DNA from: Streptomyces spirodelae
GTDB taxonomy: Bacteria; Actinomycetota; Actinomycetes; Streptomycetales; Streptomycetaceae
Direction: 5' to 3'
DNA length: 64,000 bases
NCBI RefSeq assembly: GCF_017676385.1
Contig: NZ_JAFFZN010000022.1
Span: 78,915-142,914, forward strand
A model generated the notes under the pieces. The model was not told the origin of the DNA and did no database searches. It worked only from the letters and a program-made list of their open reading frames with translations. A program made the translations under genes and the position numbers. Positions 19,306 through 29,139 of the stretch are shown in pieces (within the stretch, counting starts at the first letter, position 1; each line of letters starts with the position of its first letter).

Positions 19306-20683
19306 CGTCAGCCCCCTTGCTCTCGGTGGTCGGGTCAGTAGCGGTGGCCGCGCCGCCCGCCTGGGCGCCGACCGGCTCCCGGTCCCGGTCGGCACGCGAG
19401 GGCCGACGTGGCACCGGTGGCAGCGTCTGCCCTGGCAGCGGCGGTACGGGGAAGCCGCCGGCCATCGGGTCGAACGACTGCTGCTCCGCGGGCGGTACTT
19501 CTTCCTCCTCCTCGCCGCCGCGGAAGAAGTCCACGACGAAGGTGATCAGCAGCAGCACCAGCGCGGTCCCGGCGACCCAGTAGACGACCTCGCTGTAGTC
19601 CCAGCCCTCGTTGCGCATGGCGCGGACGGTGGCCACGAGCATCAGCCACACCAGCGCGATGGGGATGAGCACCTTCCAGCCGAGCTTCATGAACTGGTCG
19701 TAGCGGGTACGCGGCAGCGTGCCGCGGATCCAGATGAAGAAGAAGATGATCACTGCGAGCTTGGCGGCGAACCACAGCATCGGCCACCAGCCGTGGTTGG
19801 CGCCCTCCCACCAGGTGGAGATCGGCGCCGGAGCGCGCCAGCCGCCCAGGAAGAGGGTGACCGCGAGCGCGGAGACCGTCACCACGTGGATGTACTCGGT
19901 CAGCATGAACATCGCGAACTTGATCGAGCTGTACTCGGTCTGGAAGCCCGCGACCAGATCGCCCTCGGACTCCGGCATGTCGAAGGGCGCCCGGTGCGCC
20001 TCGCCGACCATCGAGACCAGGTAGATCAGGAAGGAGACCGGCAGCAGATAGGCGAACCAGCCGTCTGCCTGTTCCCCGACGATGGTCGAGGTGGACATGG
20101 AGCCGGAGTAGAGGAAGACCGCGGCGAAGCTGAGGCCCATCGCGATCTCGTAGCTGACGATCTGCGCCGTGGCCCGCACCCCGCCCAGCAGCGGATAGGT
20201 CGAACCCGACGACCAGCCGGCCAGCACCACGCCGTAGGCGGCGATGGAGGACGTGGCCAGGATGTAGAGGACGGCCACGGGCATGTCCGTCAACTGCATC
20301 GCCGTACGGTGCCCGAAGATCGAGATCTCGTTGTCCGCGGGGCCGAACGGGATGACCGCGATCGCCATGAAGGCGGGCACCGCGCCGACCACCGGGGCCA
20401 GCAGATAGACGATCTTGTCGCTGCCCTTGACGGTGATGTCCTCCTTGAGCATCAGCTTCACACCGTCGGCGAGCGACTGGAGCATGCCCCAGGGGCCGTG
20501 CCTGTTGGGCCCGACGCGCAGCTGCATCCAGCCGACGATCTTCCGCTCGAAGACGATGGAGATCAGCACCGTCACCATCAGGAACGCGAAGCAGAAGACC
20601 GCCTTCAGCGCGACCAGCCAGAAGGGGTCCGTGCCGAACATCGACAGGTCCTCGGCGGCGAGGCCAAGCGTTCCGGAGCTCAT
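19298..20683 (-). CDS. nuoH: NADH-quinone oxidoreductase subunit H
   Basis: Membrane subunit of complex I at the junction with the peripheral arm, forming much of the quinone channel; 461 residues. Conserved loops seen are ERKIVGWMQLRVGPNRHGPWG, split here as the QLRVGPNRHGP signature, and EAHRAPFDMPESEGDLVAGF with the acidic residues of the E-channel, plus FIWIRGTLPRTRYDQFM. About 75 residues at the C-terminus are Pro/Glu/Ala-rich and extra to the family core. Confidence 0.95.
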   Translation of the reverse strand: MSSGTLGLAAEDLSMFGTDPFWLVALKAVFCFAFLMVTVLISIVFERKIVGWMQLRVGPNRHGPWGMLQSLADGVKLMLKEDITVKGSDKIVYLLAPVVGAVPAFMAIAVIPFGPADNEISIFGHRTAMQLTDMPVAVLYILATSSIAAYGVVLAGWSSGSTYPLLGGVRATAQIVSYEIAMGLSFAAVFLYSGSMSTSTIVGEQADGWFAYLLPVSFLIYLVSMVGEAHRAPFDMPESEGDLVAGFQTEYSSIKFAMFMLTEYIHVVTVSALAVTLFLGGWRAPAPISTWWEGANHGWWPMLWFAAKLAVIIFFFIWIRGTLPRTRYDQFMKLGWKVLIPIALVWLMLVATVRAMRNEGWDYSEVVYWVAGTALVLLLITFVVDFFRGGEEEEEVPPAEQQSFDPMAGGFPVPPLPGQTLPPVPRRPSRADRDREPVGAQAGGAATATDPTTESKGADGA

Positions 20684-23193
20684 GCGCCCACCTCCTGCGG
20701 GTCTTCCTGGACGGCCGCGGTCGCGGGAGAGATCCGCACCACATCGCCGGGCAGTGCGCCGGTGTCCGCCTGGACGCCGGAGCCCACCGAGTGGAGAGGC
20801 AGCCAGACGACGCGGTCGGGCATCTCGGTCACCTGGAGCGGCAGCCGCACCTCGCCCCGGGGGCCGCCGACGGCCAGCACATCGCCGTCCTTGACGCCGG
20901 CCTCGCCCGCCGTGGCGGCGGACAGCCGCGCCACCGCGGCGTGCCGGGTGCCGGCCAGTGCCTCGTCGCCCTCCTGGAGCCGGCCCAGGTCGAGCAGCAG
21001 CCGGTGCCCGGCCAGCACCGCCTCGCCCGCCTCCGGCTGCGGCACGGTACGCGCCGCCGGGACGGCCGGGGCCGTTCCGGAACCGCCGCGGCCGTGGCCC
21101 AGCCGGTCGATCTCGCCGCGCACCATACGGACGTCGGGCAGCCCGAGGTGCACATCGAGCGCGTCCGCCAGCATGTGCAGCACCCGGGTGTCGGGCTGGG
21201 CGTGGCGGCGTGTCATCTGGTCGGGCTTGAGCGCGGCCTCGAACGTCCGCAGTCTGCCCTCCCAGTTGAGGAAGGTGCCGGACTTCTCCGCCACCGCCGA
21301 GACGGGGAAGACCACATCGGCCAGTTCGGTCACCGCGCCGGGCCTCAGCTCCAGGCTGACCAGGAAGCCGACGGCCGCCAGCGCCTCGCGCGCCCGGACC
21401 GGGTCCGGCAGGTCGTCGATCTCGACCCCGCCGACGACCAGCGCGGCGAGCTCGCCCGCGGCGGCGGCCTCGATGATCTGGGAGGTGTCACGCCCGGGCA
21501 GCGCCGGGAGTTCGGCCACGCCCCAGGCGCGGGCGACCTCCGCACGCGCCTCGGCACTGGCCACAGGCCGCGCCCCGGGCAGCAGCCCAGGCAGACAGCC
21601 GGCCTCCACGGCACCCCGCTCGCCCGCGCGGCGCGGCACCCACACCAGCGAGGCGCCGGTCGCGGTCGCGGTCCGTACGGCAGCGGTCAACGCGCCCGGC
21701 ACGGTGGCGAGCCGCTCGCCGACCAGGATCACCGAGCCCTCGCCGCGCAGCGCCTCGGCCGCCGCGGCACCGGTCTCGTCCAGCCCGACACCGCCCGCGA
21801 GCGCGTCCAGCCACTCGGTCTCGGTGCCGGGCGCGGCGGGCAGCAGCGTGCCGCCCGCCTTCTCCAGGCCGCGCGTCGCGTGGCTCGCCAACGAGAAGGT
21901 GCGCTGCCCGTGGTTGCGCCAGCCCTTGCGCAGCCGCAGGAAGACGCCGGGCGCCTCCTCCTCGGCTTCGAGCCCGGCCAGCAGTACGGCGGGCGCGGCC
22001 TCCACCGCCGCGTAGGTGACTCCGGTGGAGTCCAGGTCGCGGCCGTGGCCCGCCACCTGGGAGGTGAGGAAGTCGGCTTCCTCGGCCGAGTGCTGCCGGG
22101 CACGGAAGTCGATGTCGTTGGTGCGCAGCGCGACCCGTGCGAACTTGGCGTACGCGTAGGCGTCCTCGACGGTGACCCGGCCGCCGGTCAGCACCCCGGC
22201 CCGGCCGGGGGCCGTGGCCAGGCCACGCGCGGCGGCTTCCAGCGCCTCGGGCCAGCTCGCGGGGGCGAGCTCGCCGTCCTCGCCGCGGACCAGCGGGGTG
22301 TGCAGCCGGTCGGGCCGCTGCGCGTAGCGGAACGCGAAGCGGCCCTTGTCGCACAGCCACTCCTCGTTGACCTCGGGGTCGTTCTCGGCCAGCCGCCGCA
22401 TCACCTTGCCGCGCCGGTGGTCGTGCCTGAGCGAGCAGCCACCGGAGCAGTGCTCGCAGACGCCTGGTGAGGAGACCAGGTCGAAGGGGCGGGAGCGGAA
22501 CCGGTAGGCGGCCGAGGTGAGCGCGCCGACCGGGCAGATCTGGATGGTGTTGCCCGAGAAGTACGACTGGAAGGGCTGGTCCTCGCCGGTGCCGACCTGC
22601 TGCAGCGCACCCCGTTCCAGCAGCTCGATCATCGGGTCGCCCGCGATCTGGTTGGAGAAGCGGGTGCAGCGCGCGCACAGCACACAGCGTTCCCGGTCCA
22701 GCAGCACCTGGGTGGAGACGGCGACCGGCTTCGCGAAGGTGCGCTTCCTGCCCTCGAACCGGGACTCGGCGTCGCCGTGCGACATGGCCTGGTTCTGCAG
22801 CGGGCACTCGCCGCCCTTGTCGCAGACGGGGCAGTCCAGCGGGTGGTTGATGAGCAGCAGCTCCATCACGCCGCGCTGCGCCTTGCTCGCCACCTGGGAG
22901 GTGAGGTGGGTCTTGACGACCATGCCGTCGGTGCACTGGATGGTGCAGGACGCCATCGGCTTGCGCTGGCCCTCCACCTCGACGATGCACTGCCGGCAGG
23001 CACCGGCCGGGTCGAGCAGCGGGTGGTCGCAGAAGCGCGGGATCTCGATGCCGAGCTGCTCGGCCGCACGGATGACCAGCGTGCCCTTGGGGACGGAGAT
23101 CTGGGTGCCGTCGATGGTCAGCGACACCAGGTCCTCGGGCGGCGGGGCAACCTCCCCTCCTCCTTGGGAGGTGCCAGCAGTGGTGACGGTCAC
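20680..23193 (-). CDS. nuoG: NADH-quinone oxidoreductase subunit G
   Basis: Iron-sulfur subunit of complex I, 837 residues. An N-terminal [2Fe-2S] domain (CDHPLLDPAGACRQC) is followed by a His-Cys3 cluster segment (CPVCDKGGECPLQNQ), a four-cysteine cluster (CVLCARCTRF with a later CPVG), and a molybdopterin-oxidoreductase-like domain beginning CEHCSGGCSLR, the extra cluster seen in part of the family. The molybdopterin-like part is structural and not catalytic in this family. It overlaps nuoF and nuoH by 4 bases each. Confidence 0.95.
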   Translation of the reverse strand: MTVTTAGTSQGGGEVAPPPEDLVSLTIDGTQISVPKGTLVIRAAEQLGIEIPRFCDHPLLDPAGACRQCIVEVEGQRKPMASCTIQCTDGMVVKTHLTSQVASKAQRGVMELLLINHPLDCPVCDKGGECPLQNQAMSHGDAESRFEGRKRTFAKPVAVSTQVLLDRERCVLCARCTRFSNQIAGDPMIELLERGALQQVGTGEDQPFQSYFSGNTIQICPVGALTSAAYRFRSRPFDLVSSPGVCEHCSGGCSLRHDHRRGKVMRRLAENDPEVNEEWLCDKGRFAFRYAQRPDRLHTPLVRGEDGELAPASWPEALEAAARGLATAPGRAGVLTGGRVTVEDAYAYAKFARVALRTNDIDFRARQHSAEEADFLTSQVAGHGRDLDSTGVTYAAVEAAPAVLLAGLEAEEEAPGVFLRLRKGWRNHGQRTFSLASHATRGLEKAGGTLLPAAPGTETEWLDALAGGVGLDETGAAAAEALRGEGSVILVGERLATVPGALTAAVRTATATGASLVWVPRRAGERGAVEAGCLPGLLPGARPVASAEARAEVARAWGVAELPALPGRDTSQIIEAAAAGELAALVVGGVEIDDLPDPVRAREALAAVGFLVSLELRPGAVTELADVVFPVSAVAEKSGTFLNWEGRLRTFEAALKPDQMTRRHAQPDTRVLHMLADALDVHLGLPDVRMVRGEIDRLGHGRGGSGTAPAVPAARTVPQPEAGEAVLAGHRLLLDLGRLQEGDEALAGTRHAAVARLSAATAGEAGVKDGDVLAVGGPRGEVRLPLQVTEMPDRVVWLPLHSVGSGVQADTGALPGDVVRISPATAAVQEDPQEVGA

Positions 23194-24593
23194 GCGTTCA
23201 CCTCCAGGTGAGCGGAGTTGGGTCCATCAGCCCACGCGGTGGACTTCTCTGGGTCGAAGGGACAGCCGCGGCCCGCGAGATGGGCTTCGTACTCGTCGCG
23301 GAAGTACTTGAGCGAGGAGAAGATCGGGGACGCGGCGCCGTCACCGAGTGCGCAGAAGGACTTGCCGTTGATGTTGTCGGCGATGTCGGCGATCTTGTCC
23401 AGGTCGGCGGAGGTCGCCTTCCCGGCCTCGATGTCCCTCATCAGCTGGACGAGCCAGTAGGTGCCCTCGCGGCAGGGGGTGCACTTGCCGCAGGACTCGT
23501 GCGCGTAGAACTCGGTCCAGCGGGTGACGGCCCGCACCACACAGGTCGTCTCGTCGAAGCACTGGAGAGCCTTGGTGCCGAGCATGGAGCCGGCGTTGCC
23601 GACCCCTTCGTAGTCGAGGGGGACGTCCAGGTGCTCGTCGGTGAGCAGCGGAGTGGAGGAGCCCCCCGGGGTCCAGAACTTCAGCCGGTGTCCTGGCCGC
23701 ATGCCGCCGCTCATGTCGAGGAGCTGGCGCAGCGTGATGCCCAGCGGTGCCTCGTACTGGCCGGGGCGTGCCACGTGGCCGCTGAGCGAGTAGAGCGTGA
23801 AGCCGGGTGACTTGTCGCTGCCCAGGGCCAGCGAGCGGAACCAGTCCTTGCCCTTGTCGACGAGGGCGGGAACCGAGGCGATGGACTCGACGTTGTTCAC
23901 CACCGTGGGGCACGCGTACAGACCGGCGACGGCCGGGAAGGGCGGCCGCAGCCGGGGCTGGCCGCGGCGTCCTTCGAGCGAGTCGAGGAGCGCCGTCTCC
24001 TCGCCGCAGATGTAGGCGCCGGCGCCCGCGTGCACGGTGAGCTCCAGGCCCTTGCCGGGCCCGAGCGCGTCAGGCCCGAGGTAGCCCGCCTCGTACGCCT
24101 CGCGCACGGCCAGGTGGAGGCGGCGCAGCACGGGCACGACCTCGCCGCGCAGATAGATGAAGGCGTGGCTGGAGCGGATCGCATGGCAGGCGATCACGAT
24201 GCCCTCGATGAGGGAGTGCGGGTTGGCGAAGAGGAGGGGGATGTCCTTGCAGGTGCCGGGCTCCGATTCGTCGGCGTTGACGACGAGATAGTGCGGCTTG
24301 CCGTCGCCCTGCGGGATGAACTGCCACTTCATCCCGGTGGGGAAGCCGGCGCCGCCCCGGCCGCGCAGGCCCGCGTCCTTGACGTAGGCGATCAGGTCGT
24401 CGGGGTCCATGGCCAGCGCCTTGCCCAGCGCCCGGTAGCCGCCGTGCCGCCGGTAGCCGGCCAGCGTGTAGGAGTCGGGCTCGTCCCAGTGCGCGGACAA
24501 TACGGGGCTCAGCAGCTTCTGCGGATCGGTGGCGCCTCCCGCCGGGTGCGGGGAGGTCTCGTCCTGTCCGCCGTCGTGTGTCACCGTCGTCAC
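23190..24593 (-). CDS. nuoF: NADH-quinone oxidoreductase subunit F (NADH-binding)
   Basis: Flavoprotein that oxidises NADH with FMN and one [4Fe-4S] cluster; 467 residues. The NADH-site glycine-rich segment GLRGRGGAGFPTGMKW, the FMN segment (AGAYICGEETALLDSLEG), and cluster motif ESCGKCTPCREGT are present. GTG at 24593 is chosen because it overlaps the nuoE stop as GTGA; the frame stays open upstream but runs through nuoE in another phase. Confidence 0.95.
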   Translation of the reverse strand: MTTVTHDGGQDETSPHPAGGATDPQKLLSPVLSAHWDEPDSYTLAGYRRHGGYRALGKALAMDPDDLIAYVKDAGLRGRGGAGFPTGMKWQFIPQGDGKPHYLVVNADESEPGTCKDIPLLFANPHSLIEGIVIACHAIRSSHAFIYLRGEVVPVLRRLHLAVREAYEAGYLGPDALGPGKGLELTVHAGAGAYICGEETALLDSLEGRRGQPRLRPPFPAVAGLYACPTVVNNVESIASVPALVDKGKDWFRSLALGSDKSPGFTLYSLSGHVARPGQYEAPLGITLRQLLDMSGGMRPGHRLKFWTPGGSSTPLLTDEHLDVPLDYEGVGNAGSMLGTKALQCFDETTCVVRAVTRWTEFYAHESCGKCTPCREGTYWLVQLMRDIEAGKATSADLDKIADIADNINGKSFCALGDGAASPIFSSLKYFRDEYEAHLAGRGCPFDPEKSTAWADGPNSAHLEVNA

Positions 24594-25320
24594 TTCCCCT
24601 CCTCGTCGGATGCCGCTCCGCGCGGGGCGACGACGCCGGGGGTGGACTCCCCCTTGGCCAGTCGCAGCCCGGCCAGCGAGGCGGGACCTGCGCTGCCGGA
24701 CGCGTCCACCGCGTCGGGCCGCTCGTCGGGGAAGCCCGCCAGCAACCGCGCGGTCTGCTTGAAGGTGCACAGCGGCGCACCACGGGTGGGGGCGACCTCG
24801 CGGCCCGCGCGCAGGTCGTCGACGAGGGCGCGGGCGCTGTCGGGGGTCTGGTTGTCGAAGAACTCCCAGTTGACCATCACGACCGGTGCGAAGTCGCAGG
24901 CCGCGTTGCACTCGACGTGTTCGAGGGTGATCTTGCCGTCCTCGGTGGTCTCCCCGTCGCCGACGCCCAGGTGTTCGCGCAGCGAGGCGTAGATGGCGTC
25001 GCCACCCATCACCGCGCACAGCGTGTTGGTGCACACCCCCACCTGGTAGTCGCCCGAAGCCTTGCGGCGGTACATGGAGTAGAAGGTGGCCACGGCGTTG
25101 ACCTCGGCCGTGGTCAGCTCCAGCATCTCCGCGCAGAACCGCTGCCCGGTGCGGGTCACGTGGCCCTCCTCGGACTGCACCAGGTGCAGCAGCGGCAGCA
25201 GCGCCGACCGGCTGCCCGGGTAGCGGGCGATGATCTCGCGCGCGTCCGCCTCCAGCCGCTCGCGTACCTCGGCGGGGTAGTCGGGCGCGGGCATCTCGGG
25301 GATGCCCATCTCGACGTTCG

Positions 25321-25324
<4 letters not shown>
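24590..25324 (-). CDS. nuoE: NADH-quinone oxidoreductase subunit E
   Basis: Thioredoxin-fold [2Fe-2S] subunit of complex I, 244 residues. Cluster ligands are in CTNTLCAVMGG and ECNAACDFAPVV. GTG at 25324 overlaps the nuoD stop as GTGA. The C-terminal 60 residues, after FKQTARLLAGFPDERP, form a Gly/Ala/Ser-rich tail longer than in E. coli. Confidence 0.94.
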
Positions 25325-26652
<1,328 letters not shown>

Positions 26653-27450
26653 TTAGGTGTACGACCTCCGCTGGTCAGGAGCGGGAATCTGGGCGCCCTT
26701 GTACTCGACGGGAATACCGCCGAGCGGATAGTCCTTGCGCTGCGGAAAGCCCTGCCAGTCGTCCGGCATTATGATCCGCGTCAGCGCCGGGTGACCGTCG
26801 AAGATCAGCCCGAAGAAGTCGTATGTCTCGCGCTCGTGCCAGTCGTTCGTCGGATAGATGTCGACGATCGAGGGCACGTGCGGGTCCGCGTCGGGCGCGC
26901 TGACCTCCATGCGGATCAGCCGGTTGTGGGTGATCGAGCGCAGGTGGTAGACGGCGTGCAGCTCGCGCCCCTTGTCGCCCGGGTAGTGGACGCCGCTCAC
27001 CCCGGTGCACAGCTCGAAGCGGAGCGCGGGGTCGTCGCGCAGGGTGCGGGCCACGGTGGGCAGCTGCTCGCGGGCGATGTGGAAGGTCAGCTCACCGCGG
27101 TCGACCACCGTGCGCTCGATGACCTGGTCGGGGTCGAGGCCCTGCTCCTCCAGCGCGCCTTCGAGCTCGTCGGCCACCTCGTCGAAGGGCCCATATGCGG
27201 CTCCGCCGCGTGGTCCGCCGTACGGGCGGGGCGTCGCACCGGGCAGCCGTACGGTGCGCACCAGGCCGCCGTAGCCGGAGGTGTCGCCGCCGTTGCGGGC
27301 GCCGAACATGCCGCGCCGGACGTCGATGACCTCACCCGGGTCCCCCTGCGGTACGGGCAGGGACTCCTCACCCCGCTGGGTGGGGTCGTTCTCGTTGGGG
27401 CCCTTGGGACGCGGCGAGTCCTTGGGACCGTTCCCATTCGATGTACTCAT
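26653..27450 (-). CDS. nuoC: NADH-quinone oxidoreductase subunit C
   Basis: 30-kDa-type peripheral subunit of complex I, 265 residues. The family signature ERETYDFFGLIFDGHPALTR and the following PDDWQGFPQRKDYPLGG are clear. The first 90 residues (KDSPRPKGPNENDPTQRGEE and a Gly-rich stretch) are extra to the E. coli domain and typical of actinobacteria. ATG at 27450 overlaps the nuoB stop by 4 bases. Confidence 0.95.
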   Translation of the reverse strand: MSTSNGNGPKDSPRPKGPNENDPTQRGEESLPVPQGDPGEVIDVRRGMFGARNGGDTSGYGGLVRTVRLPGATPRPYGGPRGGAAYGPFDEVADELEGALEEQGLDPDQVIERTVVDRGELTFHIAREQLPTVARTLRDDPALRFELCTGVSGVHYPGDKGRELHAVYHLRSITHNRLIRMEVSAPDADPHVPSIVDIYPTNDWHERETYDFFGLIFDGHPALTRIIMPDDWQGFPQRKDYPLGGIPVEYKGAQIPAPDQRRSYT

Positions 27451-28001
27451 CGCAGCAGCCCCTTCATCTCGATCGTCGGCACGGCCTTCATGGCCGCCTC
27501 CTCCGCCTCGCGGGCCGCTTCCTTCTGATTGACGCCGAGCTTCGTATTCAGGATCTTCTCGTGCAGTTTGAGAATGGCGTCCAGCAACATCTCGGGCCGC
27601 GGCGGGCAGCCGGGCAGGTAAATATCGACCGGAACGACGTGGTCGACGCCCTGCACAATGGCGTAGTTGTTGAACATTCCGCCGGAAGAGGCACACACAC
27701 CCATGGAGATGACCCATTTGGGGTTCGGCATCTGGTCGTACACCTGCCGCAGCACCGGCGCCATCTTCTGGCTCACCCGGCCCGCCACGATCATCAGGTC
27801 GGCCTGGCGCGGTGAACCGCGGAAGACCTCCATGCCGAACCGAGCGAGGTCGTAACGGCCCGCGCCGGTCGTCATCATCTCGATGGCGCAGCAGGCGAGC
27901 CCGAACGTCGCCGGGAACATGGATGATTTACGCGCCGCGCCTGCCATCTTCTCAACAGTCGTGAGCAGAAAACCGCTCGGCAGTTTCTCTTCAAGTCCCA
28001 T
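27447..28001 (-). CDS. nuoB: NADH-quinone oxidoreductase subunit B
   Basis: PSST-type subunit carrying the last [4Fe-4S] cluster (N2) before quinone, 184 residues. Adjacent cysteines in FGLACCAIEM and the later CASSGG and PGCPPRPE segments supply the ligands. It begins 14 bases after nuoA. Confidence 0.96.
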   Translation of the reverse strand: MGLEEKLPSGFLLTTVEKMAGAARKSSMFPATFGLACCAIEMMTTGAGRYDLARFGMEVFRGSPRQADLMIVAGRVSQKMAPVLRQVYDQMPNPKWVISMGVCASSGGMFNNYAIVQGVDHVVPVDIYLPGCPPRPEMLLDAILKLHEKILNTKLGVNQKEAAREAEEAAMKAVPTIEMKGLLR

Positions 28002-28015
28002 TGCTTATCCTGCCC

Positions 28016-28375
28016 CTAGTCCCATTCCAGGCCGCCGCGCCGCCAGTCGTAGGCGTACGCGATACCGATGAGGGCGACGAAGACCAGCATTTCGACGAGC
28101 CCGAACATCCCGAGTGAGTCGAAATGGACGGCCCACGGGTAGAGGAAGACGATTTCGATGTCGAAGATGATGAAGAGCATCGCCGTCAGGTAGTACTTCA
28201 CCGGGAATCGGCCGCCTCCGGCCGGCTGCGGCGTGGGCTCGATGCCGCACTCGTACGCCTCCAGCTTTGCCCGGTTGTAGCGCTTGGGGCCGACGATCGA
28301 GGCCACGACCACGGAGAAGACCGTGAACGCGGCCGCGATCGCTCCCAGTACGAGGATTGGTGTGTAGACGTTCAC
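28016..28375 (-). CDS. nuoA: NADH-quinone oxidoreductase subunit A
   Basis: Small three-helix membrane subunit of complex I, 119 residues. YECGIEPTPQPAGGGRFPVKYY and LFIIFDIEIVFLYPWA are the conserved loop and helix with the essential acidic residues. The start is GTG at 28375. First gene of the 14-gene operon (A to N without interruption); a predicted Rex operator lies about 80-100 bases upstream. Confidence 0.95.
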   Translation of the reverse strand: MNVYTPILVLGAIAAAFTVFSVVVASIVGPKRYNRAKLEAYECGIEPTPQPAGGGRFPVKYYLTAMLFIIFDIEIVFLYPWAVHFDSLGMFGLVEMLVFVALIGIAYAYDWRRGGLEWD

Positions 28376-28992
28376 CGCTCCCGTCTCCTTCCAGGCGTCG
28401 ACTCTGACTGCCGGCAGACCGCTGGGCCGCTGCGCACCCCCACGAAGATCGCTCCTATGTGAGGCAGTTCACAAGCCCTGTTCGCAGGCATCTTAAGCCC
28501 GCCCCTCTGTGATCTGCGACACGGGGGCCGACAACGAGTTTGTGATCTCCACCACCTGATGGCCAATCATCCGATCAGATGGGCGGCAATCTACATACGC
28601 AAAGCCCCCGAATGGTCACCTGAGGTGACATTCGACCGTGCTCACAGCCGTTGGAGACGGGTCGCTGTACCAAGCACGGGGGTGCAGAGGCAAATTCGCG
28701 ATGGACGGTTTCACCTGCTATGCGCGAACCACTGGAGATCGTGCGCTCGTGAAGCCCGGCACAAGCACCGAGACCCCCGCGCGACCCCGCCGAGTCCGGC
28801 CCGTTACCGAGCAGGATGGGCGATAGGGGGCCAACGTCCGCTTTGCACGAAGAGTTGAGATGGGTTGAGTTCGCGGGTCCGCGAGAAATGTGAGCTGCGC
28901 CACGCCCATTATCGGCAGCCGCTGCCTTCTTTGCGCTCACCTTTTCTCCGTGGTAAGCGGAGCAGGTATTCCGGCAATGCGGACAACTCCGT
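28376..28992. other. Divergent intergenic region nuoA / NlpC-P60
   Basis: Long region without a supported gene. Besides the Rex site it is relatively AT-rich for this genome near 28540-28640 (for example CAATCTACATACGCAAAG), where nuo promoters may lie. Open frames on both strands here lack family resemblance and normal third-position GC. Confidence 0.5.
28457..28474 (-). promoter_or_regulatory. Predicted Rex operator of the nuo operon
   Basis: ATGTGAGGCAGTTCACAA on the plus strand reads TTGTGAACTGCCTCACAT toward nuoA and matches the Rex consensus TTGTGAANNNNTTCACAA at most positions. Rex, the NADH/NAD+-sensing repressor described in S. coelicolor, is known to control nuo and cydABCD there. 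Position about 82-99 bases before nuoA fits a promoter-proximal operator. Confidence 0.6.
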
Positions 28993-29074
28993 GGTCACGG
29001 CCCCGTAGTTGGGCAATGATCACGTCGGGGAAGCCGCCCCGGGCAACGCCCGTAGGGCTCAAGTGGCCGTGATC
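28993..29074 (+). other. Potential structured element upstream of NlpC/P60 gene
   Basis: GGTCACGGCC (28993-29002) can pair with GGCCGTGATC (29065-29074) to enclose short hairpins, including GGGC-AAC-GCCC, and a possible AGCC/GGCT pairing. GGGCAA occurs twice. It does not match the ydaO (c-di-AMP) consensus that often precedes cell-wall hydrolase genes. If the promoter at 29103-29132 is the only one, this element would not be transcribed into the mRNA. Confidence 0.3.
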
Positions 29075-29102
29075 GCGGCGACTGTGGCGCATCGCACGAT
29101 TG

Positions 29103-29132
29103 TTGAGACAAGGGATTGGAGCCTGCTAGGCA
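29103..29132 (+). promoter_or_regulatory. Candidate promoter giving a leaderless NlpC/P60 mRNA
   Basis: TTGAGA (29103-29108) and TAGGCA (29127-29132) are separated by 18 bases and the ATG at 29140 lies 7 bases after the -10 element. With no ribosome binding site before that ATG, transcription starting at or near it would give a leaderless message. Confidence 0.4.
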
Positions 29133-29139
29133 TTCCTTC

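Noticed and set aside
19106..22015. Very long plus-strand open frame opposite nuoH-nuoG
   Set aside because: It is the antisense shadow of high-GC genes; no family resemblance, and the minus-strand nuo genes are certain.
28559..28940. Possible small proteins on both strands in the nuoA upstream region
   Set aside because: No ribosome binding site, no similarity, and composition unlike the neighbouring genes; better explained as promoter DNA.
28860..29139. ydaO-type c-di-AMP riboswitch before the NlpC/P60 gene
   Set aside because: I looked for the GGGTGAA and AGCTAACCTCG blocks of the consensus and did not find them.
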